A stretch of 64,000 nt of DNA from Beroe forskalii (GCA_011033025.1 WFMF01000267.1:62001-126000); one strand, 5' to 3'; shown: positions 11,195 to 24,519, numbered from the stretch's first letter. The notes: generated by a model not told the origin, from the letters alone. Translations and numbers: made by a program.

Positions 11195-12990
11195 TTACGT
11201 AGAACAACTCAAGAATTTAATACACCAAAATTTTGGATAATATTTCAGGAAGAAGATTTAAATCACTAAATTGTTGATCGGTTTGGTATTTTAGAGCCCT
11301 AACATCTTGCTCACTTGTGCATGTGTTGGTGTATTGTGCTACCTAGCACTGTACTAATCGTTGATAACTGAATGACTGCGGCTGTCTCCCTAACATCAAT
11401 CGTATCGCAATATTGCGAAGAAACTACTTTGTTCTCTAATAATCCAATAGTTTATTATTCTACTACTAAAAAATAAGGAAATACTCAATCCTTATTTTTG
11501 CTATAAACTAAATTGTTATCTGCAAGTTAAAAAGTTCAAAGTACTCAACTTGGCTAACTCAAGTACTCTGCGAAATTGAACTTGCGTTCATCTTTGTTTT
11601 GTGTTCCCTAGTTACGGTTTCTGCCACATCAAAAGCGTGGCAAGACCTCATGGGGCCCGAGAGTAAAGTATTTCGAGTGACTCACTTTCTTTCATTGTCT
11701 CAAGTCTCAAAAATTCAAGAAGTTATCATTACCAACCCTTTGAAACTTTAAAGATGTCATAAGGTTGAGTCTATCGTATACCAGTCTGGTTAAATCGTCG
11801 CAACAATAAGATGAAACAATGAGATGAAACACTGGAGCCTATGATGAGCTAAACAAAGTTTCTGTAATATTACCTACATAATATATATTTTTCTTTTACT
11901 TATGCACATTGTGTCACTCCAAGCCTTAAATTGTGAAATGGGTCATTTGCATCGAGAGGTCAGATCTCTTTTTGTTGTGATGTAGGTACTGTTGTATTTT
12001 ATGAAAAGGAAAAATGAATAGGTATTGAGACCTTTTTTTAATTGATAAACGTTGTGTTTATAGTTTTTGTAGGTATAAATCATCGATCATTCATCAAATT
12101 GAGATTCAAGAATCACAATTACTACCACTTATGCCCGAAAATTGTTGCACTGATGTATCAGATTGGCCGTTTGATAATTAGGATTTAGGAAGTGAATGTA
12201 AATTTAGTGCTTATGAAAATTTTCGTTAGCTCGGAGATTTTGTTGATTTGCGTGCTCGTTTGCTATTATCCAAGACAATGCGTTTTAATGTTATTTTATT
12301 ACAATTCGTATGAATACCTCTTTAATAAAAGTATTCATCGTTAAAATACCGAGTAAAGTTATCAAATTTCTCCATATTTCAATGGTGGAAACATTCAGAG
12401 GTTCAAAGGTGCGATTGAAATCAATGTCTTAGAATTTTGACCAAAAGGCAGTTGTTGACCTCATGCTTAAAATTTAGCCTCAATCCTCATCTCGCTAGTT
12501 TCCCTGAGCCATTGAATAGGTACAGCATAAAATTATTGTTTACTGCAAACTTCGTCCAAATTGTCTCCAATAATTTGGTTGATCGAAAGAAAGGGCAATG
12601 AAGTAAAATAAATGGGAATAATGGTGAGGAAGTAAGGAAGTATGAATTAATTTGTCCAGTATCATGATTAAAAGATCAGGTGTATCACCCCTGGACCAGG
12701 TGTATTGCCGGCTGTTCAGGCAATTATAAAGTAATTTATTATTAGTGGGTTTGTCGCCTGTTGTACACTTATTTTAGCAGTTCTGTTGCTGAATGCTTTT
12801 ATATTAACATTTACATCTACCGCTATCAGTCAAGATCAAAATAGATTTTGTTTTGAATTAGTCAATTGATTGAAAGCAGTTGAGACTTGAAACTTGCAGG
12901 CCTGTATGATTTTATAAAGTCGTGTCGTTTGATGATATGAATGAATCAGAAATCAATAGATTAAAGTTATCATCAATCGATGAATTTAAA
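11195..12990. other. AT-rich intergenic, nothing recognised
   Basis: No open frame, RNA gene or clear repeat is supported. It includes the presumed 5' flank of the WSC-like gene; a TTTTCAG just before its ATG (13007) suggests a 5'-UTR intron. Confidence 0.4.
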
Positions 12991-13006
12991 TTGTAAAATT
13001 TTCAGG

Positions 13007-13570
13007 ATGTCAGTTTTCGTGAGAGCTGTCTGCACGATTTGCCTGATTTCAACTTATGCTCAAGGTGATCAGTTACCAGACTATCATTTAGTGTTCATAG
13101 CTTGATAAGTTGATAAAAGAATAAAGGAAAAATACTGTACGTAAAGCTGTAAACCTGTAAAGATACAACAGAAATCAAACCCAATAACCAAGTAATCATG
13201 GTTTTGTTTACATTCAGTCTTCACGTTTCGCAAAATCCAAGAATCACAGCTAACATAATTCTCATCAGGTACCGATAATTTACCCTGTCAACTCGTTCAC
13301 CTGGGCTGCTGGAAAGACACTGTCAACAGAGCGATATCGGGGAGAGTGAGATTCAACGCCCAGCCCCCTAGCGAGGCAGTGGAGCAGTGCAGGAATTACG
13401 CGGCTAAGAGACAGTGGGATGTGTTTGCAGTGCAGTACCAAAGGGAGTGCTTCACATCAGCCAATGCCAGAGAAACGTACCAGAAGTACGGTGCGGCAGA
13501 TGCTTGCCTGAATGGAAGGGGCGGCAATTGGATGCAAGATGTCTACGAAATCAAGTGTGGAGGTATATGA
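13007..13570 (+). CDS. Small secreted WSC-like cysteine-rich protein
   Basis: The gene has two exons, 13007-13064 and 13269-13570 (phase 1 junction, CAAG|GTGATC and CATCAG|GTACC), giving 119 residues. Exon 1 encodes a signal peptide (hydrophobic VRAVCTICLISTYAQ). The rest is one domain with VHLGCWKDTVNRAISG, then EAVEQCRNYAAKRQWDVFAV, ECFTSANARETYQKYG, AADACLNGRGGNW and VYEIKC. The LGCWKDT...NRA, VFAVQ...C, YGxxxxC and GGxW order is the WSC-like extracellular domain common in cnidarian and other marine invertebrate proteins, usually in multidomain secreted proteins; here it stands alone. WSC domains are thought to bind carbohydrate, so an extracellular glycan role is inferred only. A 60-bp satellite starts about 490 bases downstream. 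Confidence 0.78.
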
Positions 13571-14054
13571 AGTAAATTAAAACAAGATCTCACAAGTTCA
13601 AACCATCCTCATTAACCATCACGACATTATGATGGTAATAAATTCATGATCAACCATTCAACAGATACCTTTCAACAGAATCGTCCATTCTACGATGATC
13701 TAACATCATTTTTCATTGGCCATATATCTATTCAACATAACCAATCACTCACTCGCCATATTCCTATTTTCAAACTTATACGTAGTCTAATATCATATTC
13801 AGATCTAATATCATATTCAGATCTACTTCATACTTTGGGGTATTGAAAGCGGTATAATAACAGTTAAACAGTGCATCTAAAGTTTATAAACAACAAGGGT
13901 ACGATATACCTAGGTGATTTTAGCCTTCCTTTAACTTGTTAACGTAGATATGTTATACCATGCAGCATTTGAGGTGTTTCAAGAGCTTACATAGCGATTA
14001 TGCCTGTAAGCAGGATGCAGGTCTGCTACCAATTTGCTCGGATGTCATGATGTT

Positions 14055-14713
14055 ACTTGAAGATTCTAGAAGAGTGGACAGAAGATCATAACTCACTAAC
14101 TCAGAGTTAAGTTGACTTCAAGATTCTAGAACACTGGACAGAAGATCATAAGTCACTAACTCAGAGTTAAGTTGACTTCAAGATATTAGAACACTGGACA
14201 GAAGATCATAACTCACTAACTCAGAGTTAAGTTGACTTCAAGATTCTAGAACACTGGACAGAAGATCATAACTCACTAACTCAGAGTTAAGTTGACTTCA
14301 AGATATTAGAACACTGGACAGAAGATCATAACTCACTAACTCAGAGTTAAGTTGACTTCAAGATATTAGAACACTGGACAGAAGATCATAACTCACTAAC
14401 TCAGAGTTAAGTTGACTTCAAGATATTAGAACACTGGACAGAAGATCATAACTCACTAACTCAGAGTTAAGTTGACTTCAAGATTCTAGAACACTGGACA
14501 GAAGATCATAACTCACTAACTCAGAGTTAAGTTGACTTCAAGATATTAGAACACTGGACAGAAGATCATAACTCACTAACTCAGAGTTAAGTTGACTTCA
14601 AGATATTAGAACACTGGACAGAAGATCATAACTCATTAACTCAGAGTTAAGTTGACTTCAAGATTCTAGAACACTGGACAGAAGATCATAACTCACTAAC
14701 TCAGAGTTAAGTT
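14055..14713 (+). repeat. 60-bp tandem satellite, 11 copies
   Basis: Eleven nearly identical 60-base units (…ACTGGACAGAAGATCATA ACTCACTAACTCAGAG…). The main variation is a two-state position, GATTCTAG versus GATATTAG, alternating irregularly between units. Divergence is very low, so the array is recent or homogenised. Confidence 0.95.
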
Positions 14714-14884
14714 ACAAACAAATTTTTAAAGGGATAAAAGTTTACTTGTTCTTGTTGTGCAGTAATTCAGTAATATAATCTCCTATTCTCTGTACTATTT
14801 CATACTTCGTAACGTCTTTTGTCCTTTAGCCTTTTGTTAACACATTTTCGGGCGTTCATGTGCAGTATTTGATTATTTGCTTTA

Positions 14885-15270
14885 AGCAGAACACTCTTTG
14901 CGCGAGCACTCCATCTTTTCACTCCTCAGCCGTGCGAAGCACGTAAGCATCTGTTGATATGAAGTGCAGTATGGATAGAGGCGCACGTTGCTATGATTGC
15001 ATATTGCGCGATCGTGTTCATTTCTGTTTAATGCTGCTTTGGATTCGTTGCTCCGCAATTTTTGATCTGATTGGAATTTTTGTTGCGGTAAAACGTATTT
15101 AGTTGATTTGAATTGCATAGGTCGAGTCTGCGGACGAGGTGCTTCGTAGCAGCGCCGAGTGAACTGTGTGTCTTTAATTGTAACCATTAAAACATCTTTA
15201 ATTGTAACAATCTTTAATTGTAACATCTTTATCCTTCAATTGTAACAATTAAAATACCGTGTTTTAATTG
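14885..15270 (+). repeat. Dispersed repeat copy plus TTTAATTGTAAC repeats
   Basis: Positions 14885-15170 match the family seen at 115-312 (same order of landmarks, GACGAGGTGCTTCGTAGC box). It is followed by four to five copies of TTTAATTGTAAC in both orientations (15172-15290) that can pair with each other. Confidence 0.55.
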
Positions 15271-15299
15271 TTACTATTGAAGATGTTCGTCACCACCTT

Positions 15300-16865
15300 A
15301 TTCGTCCTAAGTTTTAGTACGTTAGAAGGCACAAAGTCCTTCGCAATGGTCGAGTAATGAGTACTTATCTCAAAGACTCAAAGTTTTTACTTTTCTATGA
15401 TTCCAGTATTTCTTATGGTACGTGACATTATAGTGCGAGGGGGCTATAACTCTCCAAAAGTCTAAACCACCCAGACCGTGAGGCGTCTGCTTCAGTCTGC
15501 GTCTTCAACAATTTGCTATCTTTTTTATGCAGAAAAACGCATAACCTCGTCCTTCGCTGCTCACGCCTTAAAATAATTATTTGGGTAGGTATTTATAGCC
15601 AACTCATTGATTTAACCGTTGCTTCTTCTTTAAATCGCATAATGAAATCACTATCCCTCTAACTCTCTAAGGATTGATGTTGCTTGATTTTTAACTCCCC
15701 AACGTGATGCCGAGGCTTTGTTAGTTAGTCGTTAATACTGATGCTTTGTTCACTGTTTTATCGTCTTTGGCATCCATTTTTATTGCAGAGGTTTTTAAAG
15801 ATTAATTTATCATTATTTTTTTCTAAATTAATTTATTGAATTTCTAGGTAGCCCATATCCTTATTCAAGATAAAATCAATCAGATCTTTATACTGAAACT
15901 GGCCAGTGCAGAGTACATTTCCTAATTTTCCGGAACTAATAGATTCTTCCATTGATTGCATTGGAGCATTGGATGCATTGAATGCTCACTTGAAGGTGCA
16001 GAAGTGAGTCAATTTGGCATTGCAGCTGTAGTTTGGAACTGGAAACTTGGAAAGGTCATTGTCCAAGTTACAGACAGGGGATGTCTGTTGGCCCATATTA
16101 TGTTCACACTTTCTTATGCGGACTATAGGTGCGAGGTTGGTTTGCCTGGCTGGCTGTATGAAGTGATTTTATTTTTAAATTAAGTCGCAGTTCCTCCTGT
16201 GACATATCTGCACTGGTCAATTTAGTCATCTTTATCAGAGCAAAATCCTAGAAGGGCGGCAATATTCAACTGATATAAAATATATTCTTTCTATGAATTG
16301 ATTGTCAAGTGCCAAAAAATTCATCACAAAATTGTTTGATTCTTTTCTTAACACTGATGCTTTGTCGTTACCGCTGATGCTTGAAAACTTGTTATAACCT
16401 GTAATAATAAAACCTTAAAACTCTGGACAACCCATGACCATTCGTGAGCCGATGCTCCTCCCGGCTGAATTCATCTATGAATGGATGAAATACCTATGAA
16501 TCCAATCATCACTAATCTGTAGATGATAGGTCCAACAAATATGCACATTTTATTGAATTGTACTGTGGTGCCAATACATATAACTTTCTGACGTGTAATT
16601 ATCGACGTTGGATGCCGAAAGGTCTTCGTGAAATCATTTAGAAGCATAATATCATTATCTCGTCTTAATTAGATGATTCATGTTATTCTGAATGTAGGGA
16701 AGAATGAATTGTCCATTGACATTATTCTTGTTGGCATTTAGGTGAGGCTTTTTCTAGGGACTCCGTACGAAAATAGTCATAATTCCTATTTTTACAATTT
16801 AATTCCAAGTTTATTTTTCTCTATCTTCTCAAATGAATTAAAGTAAATTCTTTGAACCGTCCTTT
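15300..16865. other. Intergenic, nothing recognised
   Basis: Short unrelated open frames only. No domain, RNA gene or tandem repeat is seen. Confidence 0.35.
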
Positions 16866-16868
16866 TCA

Positions 16869-16984
16869 CCCCCTCAAAATAGCACAATAGCGTCTTTTCA
16901 AATGTTTGAAAAGACGCTATTGTAGTATTTTGAGCGGGTTATATAATCCGAGATATTACCACAAGGAAATATCTTGGATTATAT
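16869..16984. repeat. Two adjacent foldbacks at a duplication edge
   Basis: At 16869-16938, a perfect 18-bp stem (CAATAGCGTCTTTTCAAA arm, 2-base loop) sits inside outer arms CCTCAAAATA/TATTTTGAG. At 16941-16984 a second hairpin, ATATAATCC...GGATTATAT, follows. A related hairpin opens the paralogous block at 38088-38143. Confidence 0.75.
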
Positions 16985-19900
16985 GACTGGCACAAACACG
17001 CAAAATAAGCATTGCGCACTGTTCTAAAGTTCTAAGATTATATTGTGCTTCTAAATCAACATTTATTGTTCTTCCCAACTTCATAACAAATTGAAGGGTG
17101 CATAACTACTAAATTGGGCTCTAAAATACACTGTCTAAACACGCTGGTTAGGTTAAAATACGCTGCATAAAGTCTAAACATGCCTTTTATGTACATAACA
17201 TAACAAGGGGTTTCTTTGTCAACTGTACCCCCTGAGCAAGGGATAACCCAGATCATCTGAATTTACCACACAACACGGGCTGATTGTTGCAATGGCAACA
17301 ATAAACTTTGTAGTTGAGCAATTGGTAAAGCTAATGACAATTTGACAACTTTTTACTTGTTTGCTATTGTCTGTGTTGAGTCGTTGCCTCCTAAAAGTGT
17401 TTACGATGCTGTTAAATCCACCTTTCTGAGAAACAGTCATGAACGTGGGAAATTTTATTTTAGATAAATCTCATGAAAAAGCACAGTGAAGTGACTGCTT
17501 CCGACATGTTCATGATTTTATTGATTTAAATGAAAACGATTAATAGTTATTATTATTTTATGATTTTATGTAGGGGTGTACCATGTTATTTCTTGTCTCC
17601 AAACTATGATGATAAACGTAACGTTATTGGTTAGTGGCAATGCTCTCCCAATTTCGGTGGCATTAGAAGCTTTCTATTTCTCTATTGGTCATCCCATTCT
17701 TTTGAGGGTTAATTGGATAACAAGCTAATATACCGAGTCACAAATTGAAAGGCATGGCGTTCCATTTAAAAACATTTCGATGACTCGTGTCACCTCGTCG
17801 TTGTGGGCATTTCCTTTGTATTTAGTTGGGTAACAGAGGCTGTGGAGAGGCTGCTGTAAACTTCTGAGAATTGAGATATGAGTGTGAGGCAATGGAGCTT
17901 GTCCACAGCAAGTCCCATAGCCTTTGTTTGGGTAACTGATGAGCTGATGTTTATTTTTCAATGATCAATGTTAGAAATTCCATACACCATAATCATCCCA
18001 ACACCATAATCCCAACACCATAATGAAAAAATGAAATTCTAAATATTATTTTATTCATTTTATTCCCAAAAGCAATGATTTAATACTTTTGTTGATTAGT
18101 TAAGTAACTTTATGCACGCTATATTATTACGCTCAGTTAGTTTTCCTGTCAACGAAGGCGCATAAATTGCGGAAACCTAAGCTTAGAACAAGTTTATAAC
18201 AAGCTTTTATGTCTCTGTCCAAACACCAGCTTCTACCGTTTTATTGCTAATTCTTGGTTCCAAGATAACAATTATCTATACACCTGCACAATGCCCTGAG
18301 ATATAACAATAAGCTCAACATAATATTATGCAGTATATATATCCGAGGGGCACAGAGTCCTCAGAATATTTCCCGAATCCCATCTTCCCATTGGTAGACG
18401 TTTTCGTGTTTTACATAAAATCAACTGTCTTTCAATTTTGCCTTCCCCAATTAATTTTACAACTTCACAAGGGGCAGTAATTATTCTTTGCTTTGATCCG
18501 GGTAATTTGTGTTGTTGAACTTGAAGAGTTGAAGCAATTAAGCATGACGTATAGATCGTAATATCGATTCCAGTAAGTTGTGAACCCAGTTTTTCAGATA
18601 AATGGCGATTGATTGAATGCACGTAACAGTTCGAAATGAGGAGAATTCGGCAGTTAGTTCTTCTGCTGGCTTACTTTGGGATGTACAGTTATGCAGGTAA
18701 TGAAGAATCAAGAGAACATGATAATCAATTAAAATTTTAAACTTTGTGTAATTTAATCTATCGTTCTATTGATTAAGTCATGAGAATAAAACACATTTCG
18801 TATAGAGGCATAGTTTTTAGCAGTTATTAATTTCAATTTCCAGCCCCCGCGTTTAACCTACGAATAACATGTGATGACAAGTTGGCACTTTACGTTGACG
18901 GAACCGATCAAGCTGCAAACCTAAACAATCCTAATACTTGGAATAAGGACGACGTAGTCAAGATAAGTTCGACATTCCAAGTGATTGCAGCGCAATGCGT
19001 CAATGCAAAGACGAGTAGCAAACTGGGACTCCTCGCCTCACTGGACGATGATAACGGTGACGTCCTCATGACGAGTGATACTGAGAACTGGCGATGCTTG
19101 GCAGGGAATCCCGAAGCTGATTGGACGAGAGTAGAGTTCGATGACAGTCAGTGGCAGAAAGCAATTCCGAACGGAGTGACAGGATCACAAGGAATGACGA
19201 TATCAACGGATGCGGTTTGGATCACTGCGGCAACATCACCAAAATCTAAAGTCTGTTGCAGATACACAAGGGCCTTTACCAGGCAACCAAAAGCACTGGG
19301 TTAGTCGTAGTTATCCAATGTCCCAATAAGTATATGAGCGTCAATACGGCAATGAGACCTTGAGAGGAAATATTGCGGATGATTTTAACGTCATAGAGTT
19401 AGTATAAGAAAGCAGCTGATACAGCTGAAAATTCCAGTGGTAGATATTATTAGGCAATTTAACATTCGCTACTCGACTCATCGACCGATAATCGATTGAT
19501 CTACGAATGGCTAATCTGATGAAACATAATATGATCTCGCAATTTCAAATTTCAGAGCCTTCTGTATGTTCAAAGTTAGCCGATGCGCTGATCATAATAA
19601 ATCAAAATGATACGATGGCGAAAATTTTCGTATCGACAAATTTTTCACTTATCCTCTTATCCTAACCTAGATATCAGCTACTTTTATCAGCAGAGTTTTA
19701 TAGGAGTACAGAATGCATCATCAGCAGAAAGTCTATGGAAGTGAGGATCCAGATAGCCAGTAAGATTCAGGTTGGTAATTCTACAACTATTATTCCATTT
19801 TTTTAACCTGTTCGTGTGACGTGTGCACCTTGCTTTATCTTACTTAATGAGTAAATTACATATTATTATTGTGACCAGCCCGAAATGTCATGAAACCAAT

Positions 19901-21105
19901 CATCATTAATGCTTCAATAGGGGGGCCATCAACTCATTAAGTTGTCAGTTTTCTCCCTTTACATTCTGTGATATCAAAATGGCCGCTTTCGTACATTTAG
20001 TTTTAGTCCGATGGTGGGGCAAAATGACCACTGTTTCCGACAGTTCATTTTCTATTAGTTTTTATTAATAAGAGATGGTATGAGTCATCGTTGACTCTTT
20101 GCACTGGATAGGGCTGTTAACGTAATATTGCCGCAAGATGACTATTGCCACTAATTGTTACCGTTATCTTGATCGAGAATTTGAACAACATTTATGATGT
20201 AGGATCTATTGTATCAAATTGTTTGATTTTGCCGAAGCATCTCACAATTAATTCTAACTTTCTATTGTAAATACAAATTTTGAGCCAAAAAAAGGTTTGC
20301 AAACCCCGTTGGACACCACTAAGGGCTTCAATATTCCAATAATACTCGTTACTTTCAGAGAAATGGCGATTGATTGAGTGTTCGTAACAGTTAAAATGGG
20401 GAGAAGACCTTTGCAGTTGATTCTTCTGCTGACGCACTTCGGCATGTTCTACTGCACAGGTATTCAAGAGAGCAAGATACCATGAACATGTTCCTTTATT
20501 AAACTTAGTGCGATTCGTATTAACATTAAATATATTGTGTTGATCGAAATTTGAGTACGTTTGTGTATTGGTGACTTGCTGAGGTATTAAACGGATTCCG
20601 TACAATCTAATAATAATCTATCTTGCAATTAATTTCAATTTCCAGCTCCCACGTTTAATTTATTACGGATAACATGCGATGACAAGTTGGCACTCTACGT
20701 AGACGGAACCGATCAAGCTGCGAACCTGATCAACCAGGACAACTGGAGTAAAGACGACGTTGTTAAGATAAGTTCGGCATTCCAAGTGATTGCAGCACAG
20801 TGTATTAATGGCAACAAAAGTAGCAAAATGGGACTCCTTGCCTCACTGGATGACAATAACGGTGATGTTCTCATGACGAGTGACTCTGAGAACTGGCGAT
20901 GCTTGGCAGGGGAGCCTGTAGCTGGTTGGACAACGGAAGAGTTCGATGACAGTCAGTGGCAGAAAGCAATTCCGAACGGTATGACGGGAACAAAACAAAC
21001 AACGATATCAACGGATGCGGTATGGATCACTGCGGCCACAGAACCAAAATCTAAATTCTGTTGCAGATATAAACGGGCCTTAACAAGGGAACCAGCACTG
21101 GGTTA
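16941..21105 (+). repeat. Segmental duplication, left copy (genes A, B)
   Basis: This block is collinear with 38088-48050. The 5' flank of gene A (16985-18635) matches 38145-39535 plus 41068-41305. Gene A with its downstream spacer matches gene C, and gene B with its upstream spacer matches genes D and E. It lacks the 1.5-kb TIR element, the ORF1-only LINE and one gene copy present in the right block. Confidence 0.9.
18636..19304 (+). CDS. Secreted galactose-binding-like domain protein A
   Basis: Two exons, 18636-18696 and 18844-19304 (phase 1, GCAG|GTAATG and TTCCAG|CC), encode 173 residues. Exon 1 is a 20-residue signal peptide (basic MRRIR then LVLLLAYFGMYSYA). Exon 2 encodes one domain: ITCDDKLALYVDGTDQA, then a W.KDDVVKI strand, FQVIAAQCVN, GLLASLDDDNGDVLMTSD, NWRCLAG, FDDSQWQKAIPNG, DAVWITA and a terminal VCCRYTR. 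The order DD..LYV(D/N)G, W, viAa..N, GLLAsL, TD..W+c, FDDS.W, W(I)W/T is that of the jelly-roll galactose-binding-like domain found at the N-terminus of bacterial-type alpha-rhamnosidases and relatives. Five cysteines suggest disulphides. An extracellular sugar-binding role is inferred. The closest relative is gene C. Confidence 0.82.
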
Positions 21106-21106
21106 G
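20396..21106 (+). CDS. Secreted galactose-binding-like domain protein B
   Basis: Two exons, 20396-20459 and 20646-21106, encode 174 residues. The signal peptide differs from A (MGRRPLQLILLLTHFGMFYCT). The mature domain has the same motifs but B-type residues: LINQDNWSKDD, GNKSSKMGLLAS, GEPVAGWTTEEFDDSQW, GMTGTKQTTIS and KSKFCCRYKR. It ends REPALG, two residues short of the A/C type. Tandem to A on the same strand with about 1.1 kb between them. The upstream spacer (19840-20390) is shared with genes D and E, so each copy carries its own proximal promoter region. The function is inferred as for A. Confidence 0.82.
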
Positions 21107-21164
21107 TCGTGGTTCGCAATGGAATCTAAACATCTATAATTAATATAAGGCCGGCCGGCAACTC

Positions 21165-21345
21165 GGTAATCTGCCGATGCACACCTGGGGCACATTTGGG
21201 GCACATTTCGGGCACACTTCGATCACAAGACACATCTGGGGCACACCTGGTGCACCCTGGGCACACTTGGGGCACATCTCGGACACAATTAATATTTAAT
21301 GTGCGAAACATATCTGGGGAACAACCACCTGAGGGCACATACTGA
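21165..21345. repeat. GGGCACA minisatellite
   Basis: About 12 degenerate copies of a 10-14 base unit (CTGGGGCACA, TCGGGCACACT) directly downstream of gene B. Confidence 0.75.
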
Positions 21346-21349
21346 TTTC

Positions 21350-22690
21350 ACAAAAAACCGTTTAGGCAAACGGTCAGTTTACCGAACCAAAACTGAGATA
21401 CTGGTAAACCGGCTGTTTTGCTGCCACTGATTATGAAAATCGAATAAAACGATGTCTAAAATCAAGATTATCATAACTTTTAACGTAGATATTAGCTAAC
21501 GTAGATATCAGCTAATTTCATCCATGACCCTAAGATTTTAATGCTCCAACAGCGTAATAGTAAAGATCTAGAAATTCTCAAGATCCAGGTTCGTAAATTC
21601 ACGATATTTCCATTTAATTTTAATGTATATGTTTATATGTTTAGGTGACGATATGGTGATTATGTAAGTTGCCCTACCTTTGTCCAGATTATTATGAAAG
21701 TATGAAGTATGTAAGTATGTTCAAACTTACGGCATTATATCAAAATTATCGGCTTTCGAGCATGTGACCGGAACTTAAGTAACGCTTCTTGAAATTTGTG
21801 AATGACACGGAAATCTAAATTCTTCTAAATTCATTATATCATTGAACCAATATTGTTATGTATCATGACTCATGAATTATCATGTTGATTCTAACACACA
21901 GATCTTATAACATAATTAATTTTAATTTATCAATTTGGTATGGCATAGAGGAATAAGACACAAAAAGGTCAGGTTCTAATTGCGTTACATGACCATCCCA
22001 CCCTTCCACAGATCTGTAGTCAGTGATTACTGGACAGTGGACGGTAGTGGAGTATTCAGTATTCAGTATTAAATCTGTGTGAATGGAGTGCATTGGCGTG
22101 ACCCTGTACTCTGCAGTCTGCAGGCTTCGGTTTTATTTCCTTTTCTATGCTCCTTCTCTCTTCTCTCCTTTGGTTAATTTAACAACTTGGATAGTTTTAT
22201 GAAATCAATTTATTACATTTAACCAGGATATTTCAATATTTCAAATCATTTAGCTTTGTTTTAGAATAGCCTCTGAATAAACTTTGGTCTCTGAATAAAC
22301 TTTGAGCCTTTGTCTTCTAAAGGTTTATTATGAAGCAGATGAAGTGATGAAGCATTTCATCCAAAATATTCAAAATATCCAAAAAATGTTCAACCAGTGT
22401 TGGACAGTATTGAAGATGAAGTGCTGATTAATAAGCCACGCCTTGTTCGCACGTTCCCCAACACTTATTAAACACTATTGCTCTTTTGCTGTGTATTCTG
22501 ACTTTTGATTCTTTTGTATTCACATTAGAATCATCAAAAAAACTCGCTGATTTCTAAGGAAACTACTTACTACTAAGACAAAGATTTCATTCAAAACCGT
22601 TCAGCATCATAGTACGTTACTTCGCTCTTTAGCTATAATCATGTTTATATGAGAAATCAAAGTCTGGAACCGTGTGAACAACGTCACCGC
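21350..22690. other. Intergenic, nothing recognised
   Basis: AT-rich. A few short local repeats are present, such as TAACGTAGATAT(C)AGCTAA near 21482 and 21498. No gene is supported. Confidence 0.35.
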
Positions 22691-22693
22691 TTC

Positions 22694-22723
22694 AGGCTTC
22701 AGCACAAATGTAATTATGACTAT
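22694..22723 (+). repeat. 30-bp direct repeat, left copy
   Basis: Begins AGGCTTCAGCACAAATG and ends TTATGACTAT. It is identical to 28786-28815 and brackets about 6.1 kb of repeat-dense DNA. Confidence 0.85.
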
Positions 22724-22789
22724 TATTACCCTGCAGTGTAATTACTTTTCGAATTTTTGAGCAATATTAATCATGTAATTCCACCGTAC

Positions 22790-22905
22790 CCAGCAGTTGA
22801 ATTACTGTCAAGTGTGTAATTACTATACCTCGACTGTTGAATTACTATTCAAGTGTTGAATTACTATTCCCAACTGTTGAATTACTACTGTTGAATTACT
22901 ACAAA
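22790..22905. repeat. GTTGAATTACTA minisatellite
   Basis: Six to seven copies of a TGTTGAATTACTATTC-type unit with length variation. Confidence 0.75.
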
Positions 22906-23756
22906 TTTTCTGAAACGGCCATTCGCACGATTCTAACCTATTTTCTATCTATGTGAGGATGTAAATAGGATAATAATAAGCTCCCATGATATCTGTTATC
23001 GCACTTTTCATATAAAAACGATTCGATGTAATTTATTCTTAACCGCATGTATACTGTGACACAAGATAAAATAGCGATAAGGAGCACAATATGTTCGGTA
23101 CGATATATGTTATATTCTTAATGGTACATTCGGTAGCACAAGATAAAGTAAATAAGGAGCACAATAGATAAAATACGATAATATATACGATATTATAGGG
23201 CAACACAAGATTAAAGATAAATTAGATAAATGGACTGCTATCGTATATACCTGAATGGCGCCACCTAGACGCGCTTGATAACTCCATCTGGGTTCCAATG
23301 TTTATTCAATATTTTATCTAGTGTTAGAGATGTAACGCAGACTTATGGCGCCATATATATATGGTGTATTGCTCCATTTTATCAATTTCATTTGCATTAT
23401 TACTGTGCGCCGTCATTTCTATCTGTCAGTTTTCGTTTCTTCTATGGTTGTGGAGTGAATTGTTTTGTTTTTGATTGAGTACCTACTCGCTTTCATGATT
23501 CATGTTTTTCATGGCGATGAAAGATCGCAACAAACTTTTTGTAAAGTACATACACTACGTCATACACTAACAGTATGCATCAATGCTGGGCGCTGGTTCT
23601 ATCATATTTTGGTCTTTTGAGAGTTTGAGTATTCGCTGAATTGACCCTGATGATGATGTGATGTTGACTTTTACATAAAACATTGGGTTCGAATACGTAA
23701 TACGTTCATCCGTATGTTTCTAAGTTTCAAACCGTCTCCTTTGATTGCTGCATACA

Positions 23757-23947
23757 TGGCAGGGTAATAATACAGTAAATACACACTTGGGTGTAAATTA
23801 CCATCGTAATTACTCGCAAGCTCGTGCAATTACTCAATAAACTCGCAAGCTCGTGCATTTATTGCATGAATTCCACTCGCAAGCTCGTGGAATTAATGTG
23901 GTAATTACACACCCAAGTGTGTATTTACCGTATTCCCGCCCTGGCCA
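23757..23947. repeat. Foldback with three hairpins sharing one loop
   Basis: Outer inverted arms of about 45 bases contain CAGTAAATACACACTTGGGTG on the left, with the complement on the right. Between them are three consecutive hairpins with the same CTCGCAAGCTCGTG core but unrelated stems: AATTAC-type, AATAAA/TTTATT and AATTCCA/TGGAATT. Confidence 0.8.
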
Positions 23948-24519
23948 GGGCGGTAACCCCCCGCGGTAAAAAGAAAACTGGCCAGGGGTATAGAAGTTAG
24001 AGGTTGAGGTCTGGGGTGATAGATATAATATATAATATATATATATCATGATAATTGGGAGCAAATTTAAAACGATGAGATGTCAAGAACGGGAAATGGT
24101 AGAGCCATTAAGCGATCGAGGTCAAGTTTTGTTGGTCTAAGATGGAAAAATGTTATAGGCTATGAGAAGTTCTGGTGACGTCATTATCACGTCACTATGA
24201 CGTCATCAACTTAGCGAAATTTTATTTCTTTTTAGGTCATCTTTGTGCGCATTTTTCACCAAGAAGGAATGGGAGATAGCTCAAAAATGTTGAAAAATCG
24301 TTAGTTGGAAATTTAAAGAGCTTTCAGAAAATCATACGGATCATCGGGCTATCTCGATTTTTCATCGAGATATACGCGATTTTCTAAGGTACGGTGAAAA
24401 ATCGATTTGCAAATTATAGGTCAAAACTGAAACGAGTGAGATGTACCAAGTATCTTGAGATGAGACCGGTCAAAGTATGTTCTACTAAGGCGGAATTGCT
24501 TAACCCATTATTGCCTAGT

